Shown: positions 1 to 10,579 of the stretch, piece after piece
Layout: the number at the start of each line of letters is the position of its first letter
How positions within the stretch are numbered: position 1 is the stretch's first letter
Assembly (NCBI GenBank): GCA_017654935.2
Contig: CM065694.1
Coordinates: 5,760,758 to 5,824,757, forward strand
Reading direction: 5' to 3'
DNA: 64,000 nucleotides
Source: Phymorhynchus buccinoides
Lineage: Eukaryota; Mollusca; Gastropoda; Neogastropoda; Raphitomidae
Translations under genes and position numbers: made by a program
Notes under the pieces: model-generated
What the model saw: only the letters and a program-made list of their open reading frames with translations
The model's database searches: none
Told to the model about the DNA's origin: nothing

Positions 1-670
1 TGGACCTGATGATGGGGGTGGGGGGGTGCTGACCAAAGGCACTGACCTTTCTCCTCCATGGTGTTGGTTCTGCTGGACCTGATGATGGGGGTGTGCTGAC
101 CAAAGGTACTGACCTTTCTCCTCCATGGTGTTGGCTCTGGACCTGATGATGGGGGTGGGTGGGTGCTGACCAAAGATACTGACCTTTCTCCTCCATGGTG
201 TTGGCTCTGGACCTGATGATGGGGGTGTGCTGACCAAAGGTACTGACCTTTCTCCTCCATGGTGTTGGCTCTGGACCTGATGATGGGGGGGGGGGGGTGC
301 TGACCAAAGGTACTGACATTTCCCCTCCATGGTGTTGGCTCTGGACCTGATGATAGGGGGGGGGGGTGCTGACCAAAGCAAAGGTACTGACCTTTCTTCT
401 CCATGGCGTTGGCTCTGGACCTGATGATGGGGGGGGGGGGGATGCTCACCAAAGGTACTGACCTTTCTCCTCCATGGTGTTGGCTCTGGACCTGATGATG
501 GGGGGGGGGGGGGGGGGGGGGGGGGTGCTGACCAAAGGTACTGACCTTTCTCCTCCATGGCGTTGGCTCTGGACCTGATTATGGGGGATGGGGGTGTGCT
601 GACCAAAGGTACTGACCTTTCTCCTCCATGGTGTTGGCTCTGGACCTGATGATGGGGGTGTGCTGACCAA
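1..670 (-). repeat. Minisatellite made of an exon end plus splice donor (about 10 units of 57-85 bp)
   Basis: The phrase TGGACCTGATGATGGGGG recurs at about 1, 73, 137, 206, 272, 342, 415, 486, 570 and 640. On the minus strand each unit repeats the last coding stretch of gene 1 exon 2 (encoding IIRSRANTMEEKG) followed by the GTCAGTACC donor. Length differences come mainly from the poly-C/poly-G tract. The unit nearest exon 2 is taken as the functional one. Confidence 0.9.
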
Positions 671-763
671 AGGTCACAGGGTAAGGGTCCGGGGGAAGGT
701 CTCCACTCTTCTTCGGCGCACTGTCCACTGACCTCTTGCTTCTCGATCTGCTGTTGGAACGAT
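617..763 (-). CDS. Gene 1 coding exon 2
   Basis: The acceptor is TTTTCCAG (AG at 765-764). The frame continues from exon 1 through a Ser/Arg-rich stretch, a Pro-rich stretch and IIRSRANTMEEK to donor AAAG|GTCAGT at 616. The last part of the exon and its donor form the first unit of the array that runs left to base 1. Reading on through the array without splicing would also stay open for a while, so the exact 3' limit is less certain than the acceptor. Confidence 0.7.
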
Positions 764-2611
764 CTGGAAAACACCAGGATCAATAATTGAAAACATTGAC
801 AGCATTGATGTTGGCATTTTCGGGGTATCAATTTAGTATTTTCTAGTCTGTGAAATTCGGGTTGCTCCCACCTGGAGAGCGTGTCGCCGCCAGTGCCGCG
901 CCACCCTTTTTTGGGTGGGTGGGTGTGGGTGGGGGGCGGTGATGACGGGAGTAGACTTGGGAAACCTAGCTATCAATTTTGTTCATATCAGGCAGCGGAA
1001 TTTATTCTTGTTCTTATCAACTTTTTAACTGCTGAAAGGTTTTTTTATGTACGTAAAGCTCACGGGTAAGACTTGCTTTAAGTCCCCATCCGAAGGACTC
1101 GACCTTCAGTTCGATTTTCCAGTCGAACTGGAAAAAAGGGGGAAACCAGGATTCGAACCTAGTCACTCAGGCATTGAATTGGCAGGCGATCGTCATAACC
1201 ACTCCGCCACCTTCCTTCCTTTGGAAATACTAGGGACTCTTTCGGTACAAATACAATTAGTGTTCCCGCACCTCTGAAAATTATGCTAGCAATAGACTTT
1301 TTCCGGAACAAAAAAACCCTGAAGGGAGAGCACTTCGTGAAAATCAGAGTTGTTTACCTCAACTGAGTCGGACAAACCATAGCAACCATGGCGTCGAAGA
1401 GTGAAACCAGTATGCGAGTGAGCAACTTGCACAAAAGTTTTGTAGAGAAATGAGGGGTAGAAAGTGGCCCCCCAAAAAGATCGAACTTGCAAAATGTGAT
1501 GTAAAGATATAAATGACTTCAACTTTAGAATGACGCACTGTATTCTTCGTCATGTGTGTCTACTCAAACACACGAGGCGAGGGCTAATTAAGCCAATGTA
1601 ACTTCCTGTTTATCCGACTCTGCCAAGCAAGATCACTCCCACACACCATGAGATTAACCCCCTTAATTATTTCCAAACAATTCTTATTTCCTCTTATCTG
1701 TTTCTTCTTTGGCCCCATTTTTTTTCTTCTTTTTCTTTTTTCTTTCTCCCCCCCCCCCCCCCTACCTTATTGTCACATTTATTTGTGTGCCTTACTTGTC
1801 CATTGTTGTGAGCTCCTTTCAAATCGAAATGTCTTGGCTGGGGACAGTGAAGAGAGACCAACTACCGTAGTTTTCTACCTACGGGTATAAGACGCTACAG
1901 CGCATAAGGCGCACTCCTCAATACATGTTTTTAGGTCACAGATAACGTGCTTACGGTGGTTAAGGCGCAAATAAATGGAGCAAACAGGCAAAAATTTGAT
2001 TGCCACGTTTACGTTTGATTTGTTCAGGGTGAGTAGCTCAGCGAAGATGATGAAAAAAGACATTAAAATAACAAAGCAATTGAACAACACTGGTTTTGTG
2101 TGATAAGAGTAGGGGACTACGGGGTGAAAAGCCCATGGGCGGGTAATAAGCCCATGCCAATTATCTTATGAAATAAAAGTCAAATTTGCCCATGAGACGA
2201 ATGCTAAACATTAACACTCGTCTCATGGGCAAAATGTGACTGACATTTGCTTCATTTCATGAGATAATTAGCATGGGCTTCTTACCCGCCCATTGGCTTT
2301 TTACCCCGTCTTCCCCTATTCCTCTTCAGTAGCAAACGGTGACACTTTCTTTGAAATGTGCTATACAAAAAAACAAAAACCTTACCTCTCATGGCGGAGA
2401 TGATGGAGGTTTTGGTCCTGTCTATCTCCATCAGCTTCAGCTGTTCCCGCAGCTGTTTCTCCTCCCTGCTCATCTCTGCCGTGGCCATCTTGCGCTCCAC
2501 CTCAATGCCCAGCGTCTTCTTCAGTAGAGAGTTCCTCCGAGCAGAGTTCTTCACCTTGCATTCTCTGTAGCTCCTGCTGCTCTCCTTCATGAAGCGGTCC
2601 AAATCCCCCAT
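617..2611 (-). CDS. Gene 1: 5' part of an unrecognised charged, coiled-coil-like protein (2 exons, partial)
   Basis: Two coding exons are joined in phase: 2611-2386 (starting with ATG) and 763-617. Exon 1 ends at a GTAAG donor after one base of a codon, and exon 2 follows a TTTTCCAG acceptor in the matching phase. The joined product is about 125 residues. It starts MGDLDRFMKESSRSYRE and has a charged, probably helical stretch (residues about 30-70, Leu/Glu/Lys/Arg rich, including EEKQLREQLKLMEIDR). A Ser/Arg-rich stretch (RSNSRSRSKR) and a Pro-rich segment follow. The gene continues beyond the left edge. I do not recognise the family; a cytoskeletal or coiled-coil protein is only a guess from composition. 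The splice donor of exon 2 lies at the edge of a tandem array of copies of itself. Confidence 0.75.
815..1215 (-). mobile_element. tRNA-derived SINE, copy 1
   Basis: On the minus strand a tRNA-like head begins near 1211 (GGTGGCGGAGTGGTTATG). It carries a perfect box B, GGTTCGAATCC, at 1159-1149. The body then runs down to a conserved tail near 820-900 (GGGTGGCGC... CTCTCCAGGTGGGAG). Two other copies share head and tail or only the body (31145-31480 and 58605-58935). The conserved tail is reminiscent of the MetaSINE group of invertebrate SINEs, which I cannot confirm. It lies in intron 1 of gene 1. Confidence 0.75.
1268..1690. repeat. Dispersed repeat family A, copy 1
   Basis: A roughly 400-bp sequence contains AGGGAGAGCACTTCGTGAAA, a central CCATAGCAACCATGGCGTC and an end reading CCCCTTAATTATTTCC. 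It recurs in the same orientation at 33008-33425 and 45838-46245. No coding capacity or clear terminal repeats are visible, so it is an unclassified non-autonomous element. Confidence 0.8.
1868..2105. other. Remainder of gene 1 intron 1, degenerate repeat
   Basis: The start (CTACCGTAGTTTTCTACC, then GCGCATAAGGCGCAC) resembles a decayed end of MITE family H, described at 30052. Nothing else is recognisable before the palindromic element at 2112. Confidence 0.3.
2112..2316. mobile_element. Fold-back MITE with TA target duplication
   Basis: The two halves are inverted complements over roughly 90 bp each. The left arm has GCCCATGGGCGGGTAATAAG and later CCCATGAGACGA; the right arm has TCGTCTCATGGGC and CTTACCCGCCCATTGGC. 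The ends read TA|GGGGAC and TCCCC|TA, consistent with a Tc1/mariner-type TA insertion. It sits in intron 1 of gene 1, 70 bp past the exon 1 donor. Confidence 0.85.
2386..2611 (-). CDS. Gene 1 coding exon 1
   Basis: This exon is 226 bases: ATG at 2611-2609 and donor GTAAG at 2385-2381, giving 75 codons plus one base. The ATG opens the longest frame here and the frame stays open to the donor. Upstream of the ATG the sequence soon enters a dispersed-repeat array (from about 2640), so any core promoter is short or repeat-derived. Confidence 0.8.
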
Positions 2612-2639
2612 GATGACTAAGATTCAGCTGTCTGTTCTT

Positions 2640-3665
2640 GAATTGATCTGTACTGTGGGTATAAAGAATGACGTGCAAACAGCGCCTTTGCTTACCGAAT
2701 TGCCCCAAACATACAAAATCTTTTAACCCGCGACAGGAGTATAAAAGGAGAGTGGCGTGAGGCGTGCTGAGCACCAATGAACTGAATACTTGTAGCGGTG
2801 CCATAGCCGATGAGGTTTACCCGAGGCGTGGTTACCGCTACACCTATCTGCATTAATAAAAAAAATCGGGACTTTACTGGTTTCGTACTGCCTCCGGGCA
2901 TTGCCTCCAGTATTGTTCCCACCATATTTGTATTTACAAATGTCCCATATGTGTCTGATTCAGACCAAGAGGACGTAAAACACCATTTTCGTCGTCGTGT
3001 GCTGAGCATTCAGTTCTTCAATTACTTGTAGCGGTGCCATAGCCGATGTGGTTTACCCGAGGCGTGGTTACCGCTACACCTATCTGTATTAATATAAAAA
3101 AATCGGGACTTTACTGGTTTCGTACTGCCTCCGGGCATTGCCTCCAGTATTGTTCCCACCATATTTGTATTTACAAATGTCCCATAATTATGTGTCTGAT
3201 TCAGACCAAGAGGACGTAAAACACCATTTTCGTCGTCGCGTGCTGAGCATTTATATTTAATATGACTTGTGGCGGTACCATAGCCGATGAGGTTTAACCG
3301 AAGCGTGGTTACCGCTACACCTATCTATATTGTTAAAAAAATCGTGACTTTACTGGAGTTGCACCGCCTCCGGGCATTGCCTCCAGTATTGTTCCCACCA
3401 TATTTGTATCTACAAATGTCCCATGTGTGTCTGTTCCAGACCGAGAGGACGTAAAACACCATTTTTCATTCATTCGCGTGCTGAGCATCGTCTTAACAAA
3501 ACTAAGTATCTGTATTGTTAAAACAATTCAGGACTTTACTGGTGTTGCACTGCCTTCGGGCATTGCCTCCAGTATCGTTTCCATCATCTTTACATCTACT
3601 AATGTCCCATATGTGTCTGTTCCAGACCGGAGGACGTTAAACAGATTTACTACTACTACTACTAC
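2640..3665 (+). repeat. Tandem array of dispersed family B (unit about 236 bp, 3.5-4 copies)
   Basis: Units begin GTAGCGGTGCCATAGCCGAT at 2792, 3028 and 3269, with a truncated fourth unit near 3500. Each contains ACTTTACTGG, CTCCGGGCATTGCCTCCAGT and GAGGACGTAAAACACCATTT. The array ends in a short TAC triplet repeat at 3648-3671. Single inverted copies occur at 5998-6215 and 59262-59410, so this is a dispersed element with one tandem expansion. Confidence 0.9.
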
Positions 3666-3689
3666 TACTACAACTGCGCGCTCAGCATT

Positions 3690-3830
3690 TCTTCTTTTTT
3701 GATAGCTCAGACAGTTTCCTGTCAATTATGAGCGCAGATGCGTCATGCTGCCGTTATGCGCCTAACTAGGGAGCAGGCTTCGCACGCCGCGTCAGATGTG
3801 TCGGACTAGCGTTACCCGATTCTAGGGATC
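3690..3830 (+). mobile_element. Family C SINE-like element, truncated copy
   Basis: It contains GCTCAGACAGTTTCCTGTCA and GAGCGCAGATGCGTCATGCT, the 5' part of family C, which is complete at 6930-7240. The 3' half is missing. Confidence 0.7.
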
Positions 3831-4014
3831 GGTTGTTAGGCCTTTAACTAAATTAACATAAGTCATATCTTTTGCCTACTACAAAATATTTTGGGATACC
3901 TTTACACTGAACAAGACACTATGGACAAATAATTGATGAAGCAGTGGTATGGCAAGTTCCAAATTATGGACTTTAGGGAGTTAGGGTAATGAAGAGTGAA
4001 TCCAGCAATAGAGG

Positions 4015-4270
4015 CGATTCCATGTAAGTCACATGGGGGCAACTTTTCCTGCTGTACACGGAGTTCCTGTTTTTGAATTTTGCCATAAAAGGAATTTCCT
4101 TTTTTTTCTAATTTATCAAACAAGATCTTTGTGTGTCTACTGTATTTTTCAAACACTTTAAAATAAGCATTTGTATAAATTGTGGAAAAAGCAAACTAAA
4201 ATACCTTCATAAATCATGTTTTTCTTCAGCTGCAGGGGAACATTGCCCCTAGACTCCGGCCTTTCAGTTT
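4015..4270. repeat. Dispersed repeat family M, copy 1
   Basis: It shares about 240 bp with 56870-57120, including AAAGGAATTTCCTTT, AAACAAGATCTTTGTGTGTC and AGCAAACTAAAATACCTTCA. No terminal repeats or frame are visible. Confidence 0.8.
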
Positions 4271-4289
4271 GTTTCATTTTGTGTAAGCT

Positions 4290-4600
4290 TAGTTGCATGA
4301 AGTCATAAGTCAGAAGTCATAAGTCAGAAGTCATAAGTCATAAGTTTCTTTATTGTCCATTGCACAAACGCGCTAAGAAAATTGTTTTCCACCGTGCAAA
4401 ATACACCAAAATAAAAATCAATATAAATTTAAAACATGAAACAAAAATTTACATTTAAACAAATATGAAACATGTAACTCTCACACCACACCCAACAACA
4501 TAGGAATCAGCCAATGTTGTAATGTACTTCAGGTGTGTTATTTCTTGGGAATTTTGGTATTGCTTAGCATCTTGTTTTTGGCTGTTTAGCAAACGTTAAA
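4290..4600. repeat. ACTTATG-type short repeat and AT-rich retroelement-tail-like DNA
   Basis: A short direct repeat (AGTCATAAGTCAGAAGTCAT) precedes AAGTTTCTTTATTGTCCATT. The reverse complement of that join recurs at 35710-35745 (CAATGGACAATGAAGAAACT then ACTTATGACTTATG). This looks like the 3' tail of a non-LTR element inserted on the minus strand. The rest of the stretch is AT-rich and unremarkable. Confidence 0.5.
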
Positions 4601-4919
4601 GAAAAAAGCTTTTAGTACATACCTTGTGCGAAAGAAAATGTCTTAGTCCTGCCTGTTAGCTCGAGTCTAAATCCGTGCCAGAAGTTACAGACCCCGGTAC
4701 CGTTACGTTGTCCGGTGTTTATCAAGCCTTGGCACTTACAAGGGCTAAAAGGTCGCCAACAACTTGAGCTTCGTTCTTTTAAAAGCTGGACATTGTTGGT
4801 CTTCATTCTTACTATGGACCGGCTTCGGCTTCACCAGCCCCCCGCCCCCCCCGATAGTGTGGTCAAACAAAATCAATCCCTCCTTTACAACCACGTCTCT
4901 CCCTCTTCTCCCTCTCCTC

Positions 4920-4967
4920 CCCATCCACACATACACACGCACACATGCACACGCACACGCGCACGCG

Positions 4968-4998
<31 letters not shown>

Positions 4999-5002
4999 TT
5001 CA
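4920..5002. repeat. CA/CG-rich dinucleotide microsatellite
   Basis: Alternating purine-pyrimidine DNA (CACACG, GCGCACGCGCACG, then pure CA), which is a potential Z-DNA former. The stretch 4600-4920 before it holds nothing I can support. Confidence 0.9.
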
Positions 5003-5030
5003 GTTTTCTCAACTCCATGTTTTCGTTAAT

Positions 5031-5235
<205 letters not shown>

Positions 5236-5284
5236 CATCAATAAAAACAAACGAACGTCAAAAATATGTTAAACACAAGCGCAC

Positions 5285-5325
5285 GCACACGCACACACAC
5301 GCACGCACACGCGCGCGCGCGCGTA
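5285..5325. repeat. CA/CG microsatellite
   Basis: Alternating CACACG and GCGCGCGCGCG. The flanks at 5235-5285 and 5330-5770 show no gene or recognisable repeat apart from short poly-G runs. Confidence 0.85.
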
Positions 5326-5774
5326 CTTCCAGTTCTAACAGAACGGGTTACACTGGAAAGGGAATGAGGGCCTGTGCGTTTCTCTGTCTGTCTGTGTTTA
5401 CGTAGGCCTACGCATGTAGCATGCGAACGTCTGTCAGTGTGCGAACAAAGCATGTTATACTTCATAGCGCCTAAACTACTGAACTGATGTAACGAAACTT
5501 AGTAGTGTGGTACCTTAGGACTTGTAGTTGCTGACCATGGTGTCAAATTCACCTTCCTTTCCTTTTTTCTGTCTTGAGTGACTAGTCACATTTGACTATT
5601 TTGTCACTTAAAAAACAGGGGGATCTGCGGAAGAAGCGCCTTAGGGGGGGGGGGCGGGGTAAGAAAAAAGAAGAAAAACCTAAATTATGTGACCCAGCCA
5701 GTTAGGGCACGTTCAGCGGACACCCGACGTGATGCTGCGTCTGACAGGAACACCCTAAACTACAGGAGTGGAGG

Positions 5775-5998
5775 GGGGGGGGGGGGGGCAGTTTGCTTGA
5801 TATTTAGTTTGACTTGGACGGTCTTGGCCTGCACAGCTTCTTGGGGCAGATGGTTCCATTCCCGGATCGATGGTGCGTGGGAGCTAGGAAGCTGGCGTTT
5901 CTATACTGAGTTCTGCAGAAGATCTGAGAGAGCTACTGAGAGTGGGTCGGACCCACCTCAGGAACGTCACTGTGCCCTGACGAAGCAGAAGCTTGAGA
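5775..5998 (-). pseudogene. LINE reverse-transcriptase C-terminal fragment
   Basis: In one minus-strand frame the sequence reads PSIREWNHLPQEAVQAKTV. This is the end-of-ORF2 signature (…R.IREWN.LP.EAV.A.. F) of CR1/jockey-type non-LTR retrotransposons. The remaining frame is broken, so this is a dead 5'-truncated fragment. A family B copy abuts it. Confidence 0.65.
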
Positions 5999-6215
5999 TA
6001 CCCGAATGAAAAATGGTGCTTTACGTCCTCTCGGTCTGGAACAGACACATAGGCATATGGGACATTTGTAAATACAAAGATGGTGGGAACAATACTGGAG
6101 GCAATGCCCGGAGGCAGTGCAACACCAGTAAGGTCACGATTTAAAAAAAAAAAAAAACAGATAGGTGTAGCAGTAACCACGCCTCGGCCTATGGTACCGC
6201 CACAATGTTTTCGAT
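5998..6215 (-). repeat. Dispersed family B, single inverted copy
   Basis: It carries the reverse complements of the family B core sequences (GAGGCAATGCCCGGAGGCAG, GATAGGTGTAGC, GGTACCGCCAC) and is flanked by a poly-A tract. Confidence 0.85.
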
Positions 6216-6925
6216 TAGCTTGAGATACCCAAGACCGCGAGCCATTATTGTACCCCAGTGAATCAGATTTGAATATTACACAAAGTGATTATATCAAAGA
6301 TAATGAATAGATTTACATCAAAATAAATATAATGAAAAAAATGTCAACTTAGAAAATGTTGTGGAGTAAACTTATTTAATAACCCAGCATCACCATACTG
6401 ATACAGTAAAAAACACATTTAGCACAAAAAACCACCACAATGACCTAGGAGTTATAAAATTATCTCCCTTGACTTTTATCAGTAAATGAGAGTACATTTT
6501 ATATGGCTCTGCCGTCTTGTTATAGATTACCTACCTTTACTTGCTCTCAATATTCGAACGATAATGATTGAGAAAGCAAGCCAAGAGCACTGGTTTTGTT
6601 TACCGTCTACTAAAATCCACTCCCTTAGCTCCAGTCTGTCTGTGTTTGCTTGACTACTCTCGTTAAGATTTCTCTTCCCCTTTGTGTCAATATTTGAGTG
6701 GGAATACAAGAGCGGTCACACCTTCTCTACTAATCGCGTCAATAGTCGGCCAGTATATTGTTTTGGTGCCGTATTGTTCCGCTGTGCCCCGTGTGACGTT
6801 TGCAGGTGTTTATATCCAAATTGGATCCTGCCAACGTATACCTATCAAGATCAAGACGTCAGTTACCTCAGAAGGAACGCACGTTCTAACATGGTTTATC
6901 TTCGAAAATAATAGCCCTCTTATGT
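6216..6925. other. AT-rich intergenic DNA
   Basis: Short open frames on both strands lack codon-like composition, splice context or recognisable motifs. I see no gene or repeat here. Confidence 0.5.
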
Positions 6926-6929
6926 TCTT

Positions 6930-7240
6930 CTTCTTCGATCGCTCAGACAGTTTCCTCTCAATTATGAGCGCAGATGCGTCATGCTGCCGTTATGCGCCTA
7001 AGTAAGAAATAACTAGGCCTAGCATGTCCGACTTCGGCTGGAGAAATCATTTTGAAAGTGCTTCTTGAAAAAAGGCAGGAGAATGGTCCAGACAGGCAGA
7101 AAGATAGTAGATGACAGCAAGCAAAAGGAAAAGGCAGAGTCAAAGAGAGTGACAAATTAGAGGAAGTTACAAGCACAGAACTTCCAGAAGGTGGGGGAAC
7201 TATTTATACAAAAGACCCCCCGGTATCCCCACGGGGGAGG
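6930..7240 (+). mobile_element. Family C SINE-like element, near full-length copy
   Basis: It starts at TTCTTCTTCTTCGATCGCTC and includes GCAGATGCGTCATGCTGCCG, GGCAGGAGAATGG and AACTTCCAGAAGGTGGGGGA. It ends CCCCCGGTATCCCCACGGGG. The second half, from AGGCAGGAGAATGG on, is shared with family D, so C and D are chimeric relatives with different 5' modules. A TTC-rich simple repeat marks one end. Confidence 0.85.
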
Positions 7241-8655
7241 GCCTCTTATCTCAGCCTGTCCATTCTGGTCGATAGAACCGGGTTCAATTTCCCAGCACTG
7301 AACAATCTGTTCAGTAAACTCACGAACTGTTTCTCTCTCCTATGTTAGCTTGTCTGAAAGAGCCTTTAATAATTAGACCGTGAGCCAGAAAACGAAATCA
7401 TGCACCACCCTGCTGATTTTTGCAGACCTTTTTTTTTTTAGTAGTCTGGACCCTAACAAACACAAATCAGGATGTTTGCCCTCAATCTTCCGCCGGGTGA
7501 ACTGTCAGGGACGTCTTGAAGTTACGCACTTTTGATTCCGTCAATCAAGACGCAAATTAAATCTGGGACGATTATACTTTCAATTTTTACAATAGTTTCT
7601 GACTTCATCTTTGCTAAAATTAATTTTTGCTTCTTATCAAACAAGATTGCTTACATTTTGATAGTTGAATGGCAAAAATACTACGCTAAATGCCATTGTC
7701 GACATTCTCCTTTGCCGGTATAGTACCTTTTTGTGTTTTACTGGGAAATGTGATAGTCCTTTTGGTATTCAACTTTTAGTATTATATTGTGTGCATTATA
7801 CACATTAATTCAACATGGGGTACGAAAGACACAAGCCGTCAGCCATCACATGGTGTTACGATGCCATAAGCCTGACGCATGTCAACTTTCATTTTTGTTC
7901 TCCCGGATGTGGTACGTGTTTTCTTTGTTTAGGTTGGTTTTAATTCTAAGCATAAAACATTCACTATTTCTGCCATACAGTTCTAAAACAATCAGTTACA
8001 TTCCTTTAGGTTTAATTGTGCTATGGTTGATGAGGTTCGAGTATCTGCATCTACTGAAGATGGCTATGTTGCAAAGGCAAGAAATTGAAATTAAGTGTTT
8101 GCCTAAAGAAGCCATTTTAAGAGGTAGCATCATGCCTAATGCATGGACATCAAGATGACTGACCTTCATCACCCATAATATTTCAATGTATGAACCTTAC
8201 TAGAGTTACTACTGTTCAAATCTGCAGATTCAACGCTACAAAACCACAATGGAAGGAGATAAAAAGAACTGTTGGGCACTTTGTCTACATCATTATAATA
8301 TATTATGAAAGACACAGGCCATGTGCAGAAATAATGACACAGATTCACACACATTTTCATAAACTCATGGAAACCACAGCTGCAGTTATTTCAGGTAGTC
8401 GAATAGTCGTATAGTGACAAACATAACAAGCATTTTGAGAGTTGCTGTTGTCAACAAACATTCCATTACCGTTTTGTGGATAAGAACATTTTACAGTTCT
8501 AGAAAGAAGCAGATTTGTGAAGTGTGTAACTAAATCAGGAGAAGAACGTGACACCTCAGACACACATTTAAGATCTTTGTCAGGCTTTTGCCTACTGCTT
8601 TATGCAGAGCAAAAGTGGAGAGAATTTCAGTGCTGCCCCTATCATCTCTTCAGGG
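7241..8655. other. Intergenic stretch with no supported gene
   Basis: The longest open frame (7787-8158, plus strand, 123 codons) has AT-rich, non-conserved-looking sequence and no splice context. A GGGTTCAATTTCCC near 7268 is a poor tRNA box B match and is not enough to call a tRNA or SINE. Confidence 0.5.
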
Positions 8656-8869
8656 AGAAACATTGTCACCCATCTGTGCTGGGGCGATTTTTGTATATAG
8701 AAGAAACACCTTCTGGATTTGGGGCATTGTGCATCCTTCTTGAGCTGGACATTCAATGAGCTGAAACATTGTCACCCATATGTGCTGGGGTGATTTTTGT
8801 TTATAGAAGAAACACCTGGATTTGGGGCAACGTGCATCCGTCATAAGCTGGACATTCAATATGTCACAA
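8656..8869. repeat. Two-copy tandem duplication, 107 bp unit
   Basis: GAAACATTGTCACCCAT starts at 8656 and again at 8763. Both copies share GCTGGGG, ATAGAAGAAACACC, GGATTTGGGGCA and GCTGGACATTCAAT with a few differences. Confidence 0.9.
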
Positions 8870-9374
8870 TTGATGGTAATACTATCCCTTCTGTTAATCC
8901 AACAATGCAAACATTGAACACCCATCAAAATGTATATAGTGCATAGCTATAAGATGCTCGTTTGACTGGGACAGAATTCCAGTGCATCTTAGAGACTCAG
9001 AGGTATTTCTCACCAATTTAATAATTTGGCTCGTTATAAATTTCTGGAAACATTTTCTAAAATGACCATGGACATGGGAGAAGTGTGCTACAGGAAACAG
9101 AGAGCGAATCTTGGACTGGTTCTTGCATAATTATGTCGCAACAAAAAGCATGATTAGTTGTGCCCTTGCATTTGATAATGTTTTTGTTAATTAATATTGT
9201 TATTTTTGCATCACACTTGTGGTCTTCAAACTGAATGATGTAGACAAAATGTCTAGTCGTCTTGGGTGGTTTTTTCTGCCTTACTGCACTTTAATTGTGC
9301 TTTAAATTTGCTTCCATCATCCGTTATCTTCTTACCAACTAAAAGTATGGGTTAGAAACAATGTTCCCCCCGAA

Positions 9375-9535
9375 GATGGAGTGTGGCTGCTCATGTGGCA
9401 GGGTAATCAAAAACGGTCACACACGTAATGCTCTCATCGGTAGCCGATGCATTTGTTTATAGTGTTCAAGTGCTTCCGCTGTTGGGATGATCCCTGGAGT
9501 CTTTTAGCCAGGGTACGTCAACAACAACAACAAAG
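9375..9535 (-). mobile_element. Family E SINE-like retroposon
   Basis: This is the reverse complement of the family E consensus: it begins with an (AAC)n tail at 9520-9533 and contains the E core (CCCTGGAGTC, ACGGTCACACACGTAATG, GGGATGATCCC). Other copies are at 23077, 23590, 28645, 30925, 36180, 47760 and 60035. Confidence 0.85.
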
Positions 9536-9566
9536 AAACAAGTTTGCATAATGCACAGATAGAGTT

Positions 9567-10096
9567 AGAGGACAATTACTGAGCTGCGTGTCTCTGAGGA
9601 CAATTACTGAGCTGCGTGTCTCTGAGGACAATTACTGAGCTGCATGTCTCTGAGGACAATTACTGAGCTGCATGTCTCTGAGGACAATTACTGAGCTGCG
9701 TGTCTCTGAGGACAATTACTGAGCTGGTGTCTCTGAGGACAATTACTGAGCTGCATGTCTCTGAGGACAATTACTGAGCTGCATGTCTCTGAGGACAATT
9801 ACTGAGCTGCATGTCTCTGAGGACAATTACTGAGCTGCGTGTCTCTGAGGACAATTACTGAGCTGCATGTCTCTGAGGACAATTACTGAGCTGCATGTCT
9901 CTGAGGACAATTACTGAGCTGCGTGTCTCTGAGGACAATTACTGAGCTGCATGTCTCTGAGGACAATTACTGAGCTGCATGTCTCTGAGGACAATTACTG
10001 AGCTGCATGTCTCTGAGGACAATTACTGAGCTGCATGTCTCTGAGGACAATTACTGAGCTGCATGTCTCTGAGGACAATTACTGAGCTGCGTGTTT
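9567..10096. repeat. 28-bp minisatellite, about 19 units
   Basis: The unit GAGGACAATTACTGAGCTGC plus ATGTCTCT repeats head to tail. Units differ mainly by C/T at one CpG (GCGTGTCTCT versus GCATGTCTCT), and one unit near 9722 has lost three bases. It lies between genes 1 and 2. Confidence 0.95.
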
Positions 10097-10261
10097 CTGT
10101 TATTAGGAGACATTTCCATGTCACACTAAACATGACTATACCATAATCCAACTTTTAGTACTATATATGACAAATAGATACAAATAGCAATATGTACACA
10201 CCATAATCGTGATGGCAGTCTCTCTTCTTTACATTTTGCATAAGAGCATTGTTCTCCTACT

Positions 10262-10570
10262 TTGTTGATCGCTCAGAGAGTTTCCTGTCTATGAGCCCAG
10301 ATGCGTCATGCTGCCATTAAAGACCCACCACGTCACGTGTCAAAATCACGGTTTTCACGTTTTTTCCCTCTTATAGCTAGTAAGTAATCTTAAGAAATCT
10401 TCCTAGCATAAGAGGGAATGTGACATGTGACGTGGGGGGTCTTTAAGCGCCTAACTAAGAAATGGTTAGGCCCAGGATGTCTTCGGCTGAAAAAAATCTT
10501 TACAGGGGTTTCTAGAAAAATAAAATCAGGAGAATGGACCAGTAAGGAAGAAAGACAGTAGATGTCGTCA
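10262..10570 (+). mobile_element. Family C element interrupted by a TTAA MITE
   Basis: The C sequence runs from GCTCAGAGAGTTTCCTGTC to GCTGCCATTAA and resumes at GCGCCTAACTAAG after the insert. It continues to the GGCAGGAGAATGG-like region (CAGGAGAATGGACCAGT). Confidence 0.8.
10321..10442. mobile_element. piggyBac-like MITE (family I) with TTAA target duplication
   Basis: TTAA flanks both sides (10317-10320 and 10443-10446). The ends are inverted repeats: AGACCCACCACGTCACGTGT on the left, and the right end reads AGACCCCCCACGTCACATGT when reverse-complemented. TTAA duplication is the hallmark of piggyBac-type insertion. It is nested in a family C element, so it is younger than that copy. Confidence 0.85.
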
Positions 10571-10579
10571 AAGATACTG

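Noticed and set aside
7255..7290. Possible tRNA or SINE box B (GGGTTCAATTTCCC)
   Set aside because: The match to GGTTCGANTCC is poor and no box A lies at the right distance.
7787..8158. 123-codon plus-strand frame in the intergenic region
   Set aside because: No motif, no codon-like bias and no flanking exon signals.
9567..10096. Regular 28-bp repeats resembling a CRISPR array
   Set aside because: Units are directly adjacent with no unique spacers, and the surroundings are eukaryotic.
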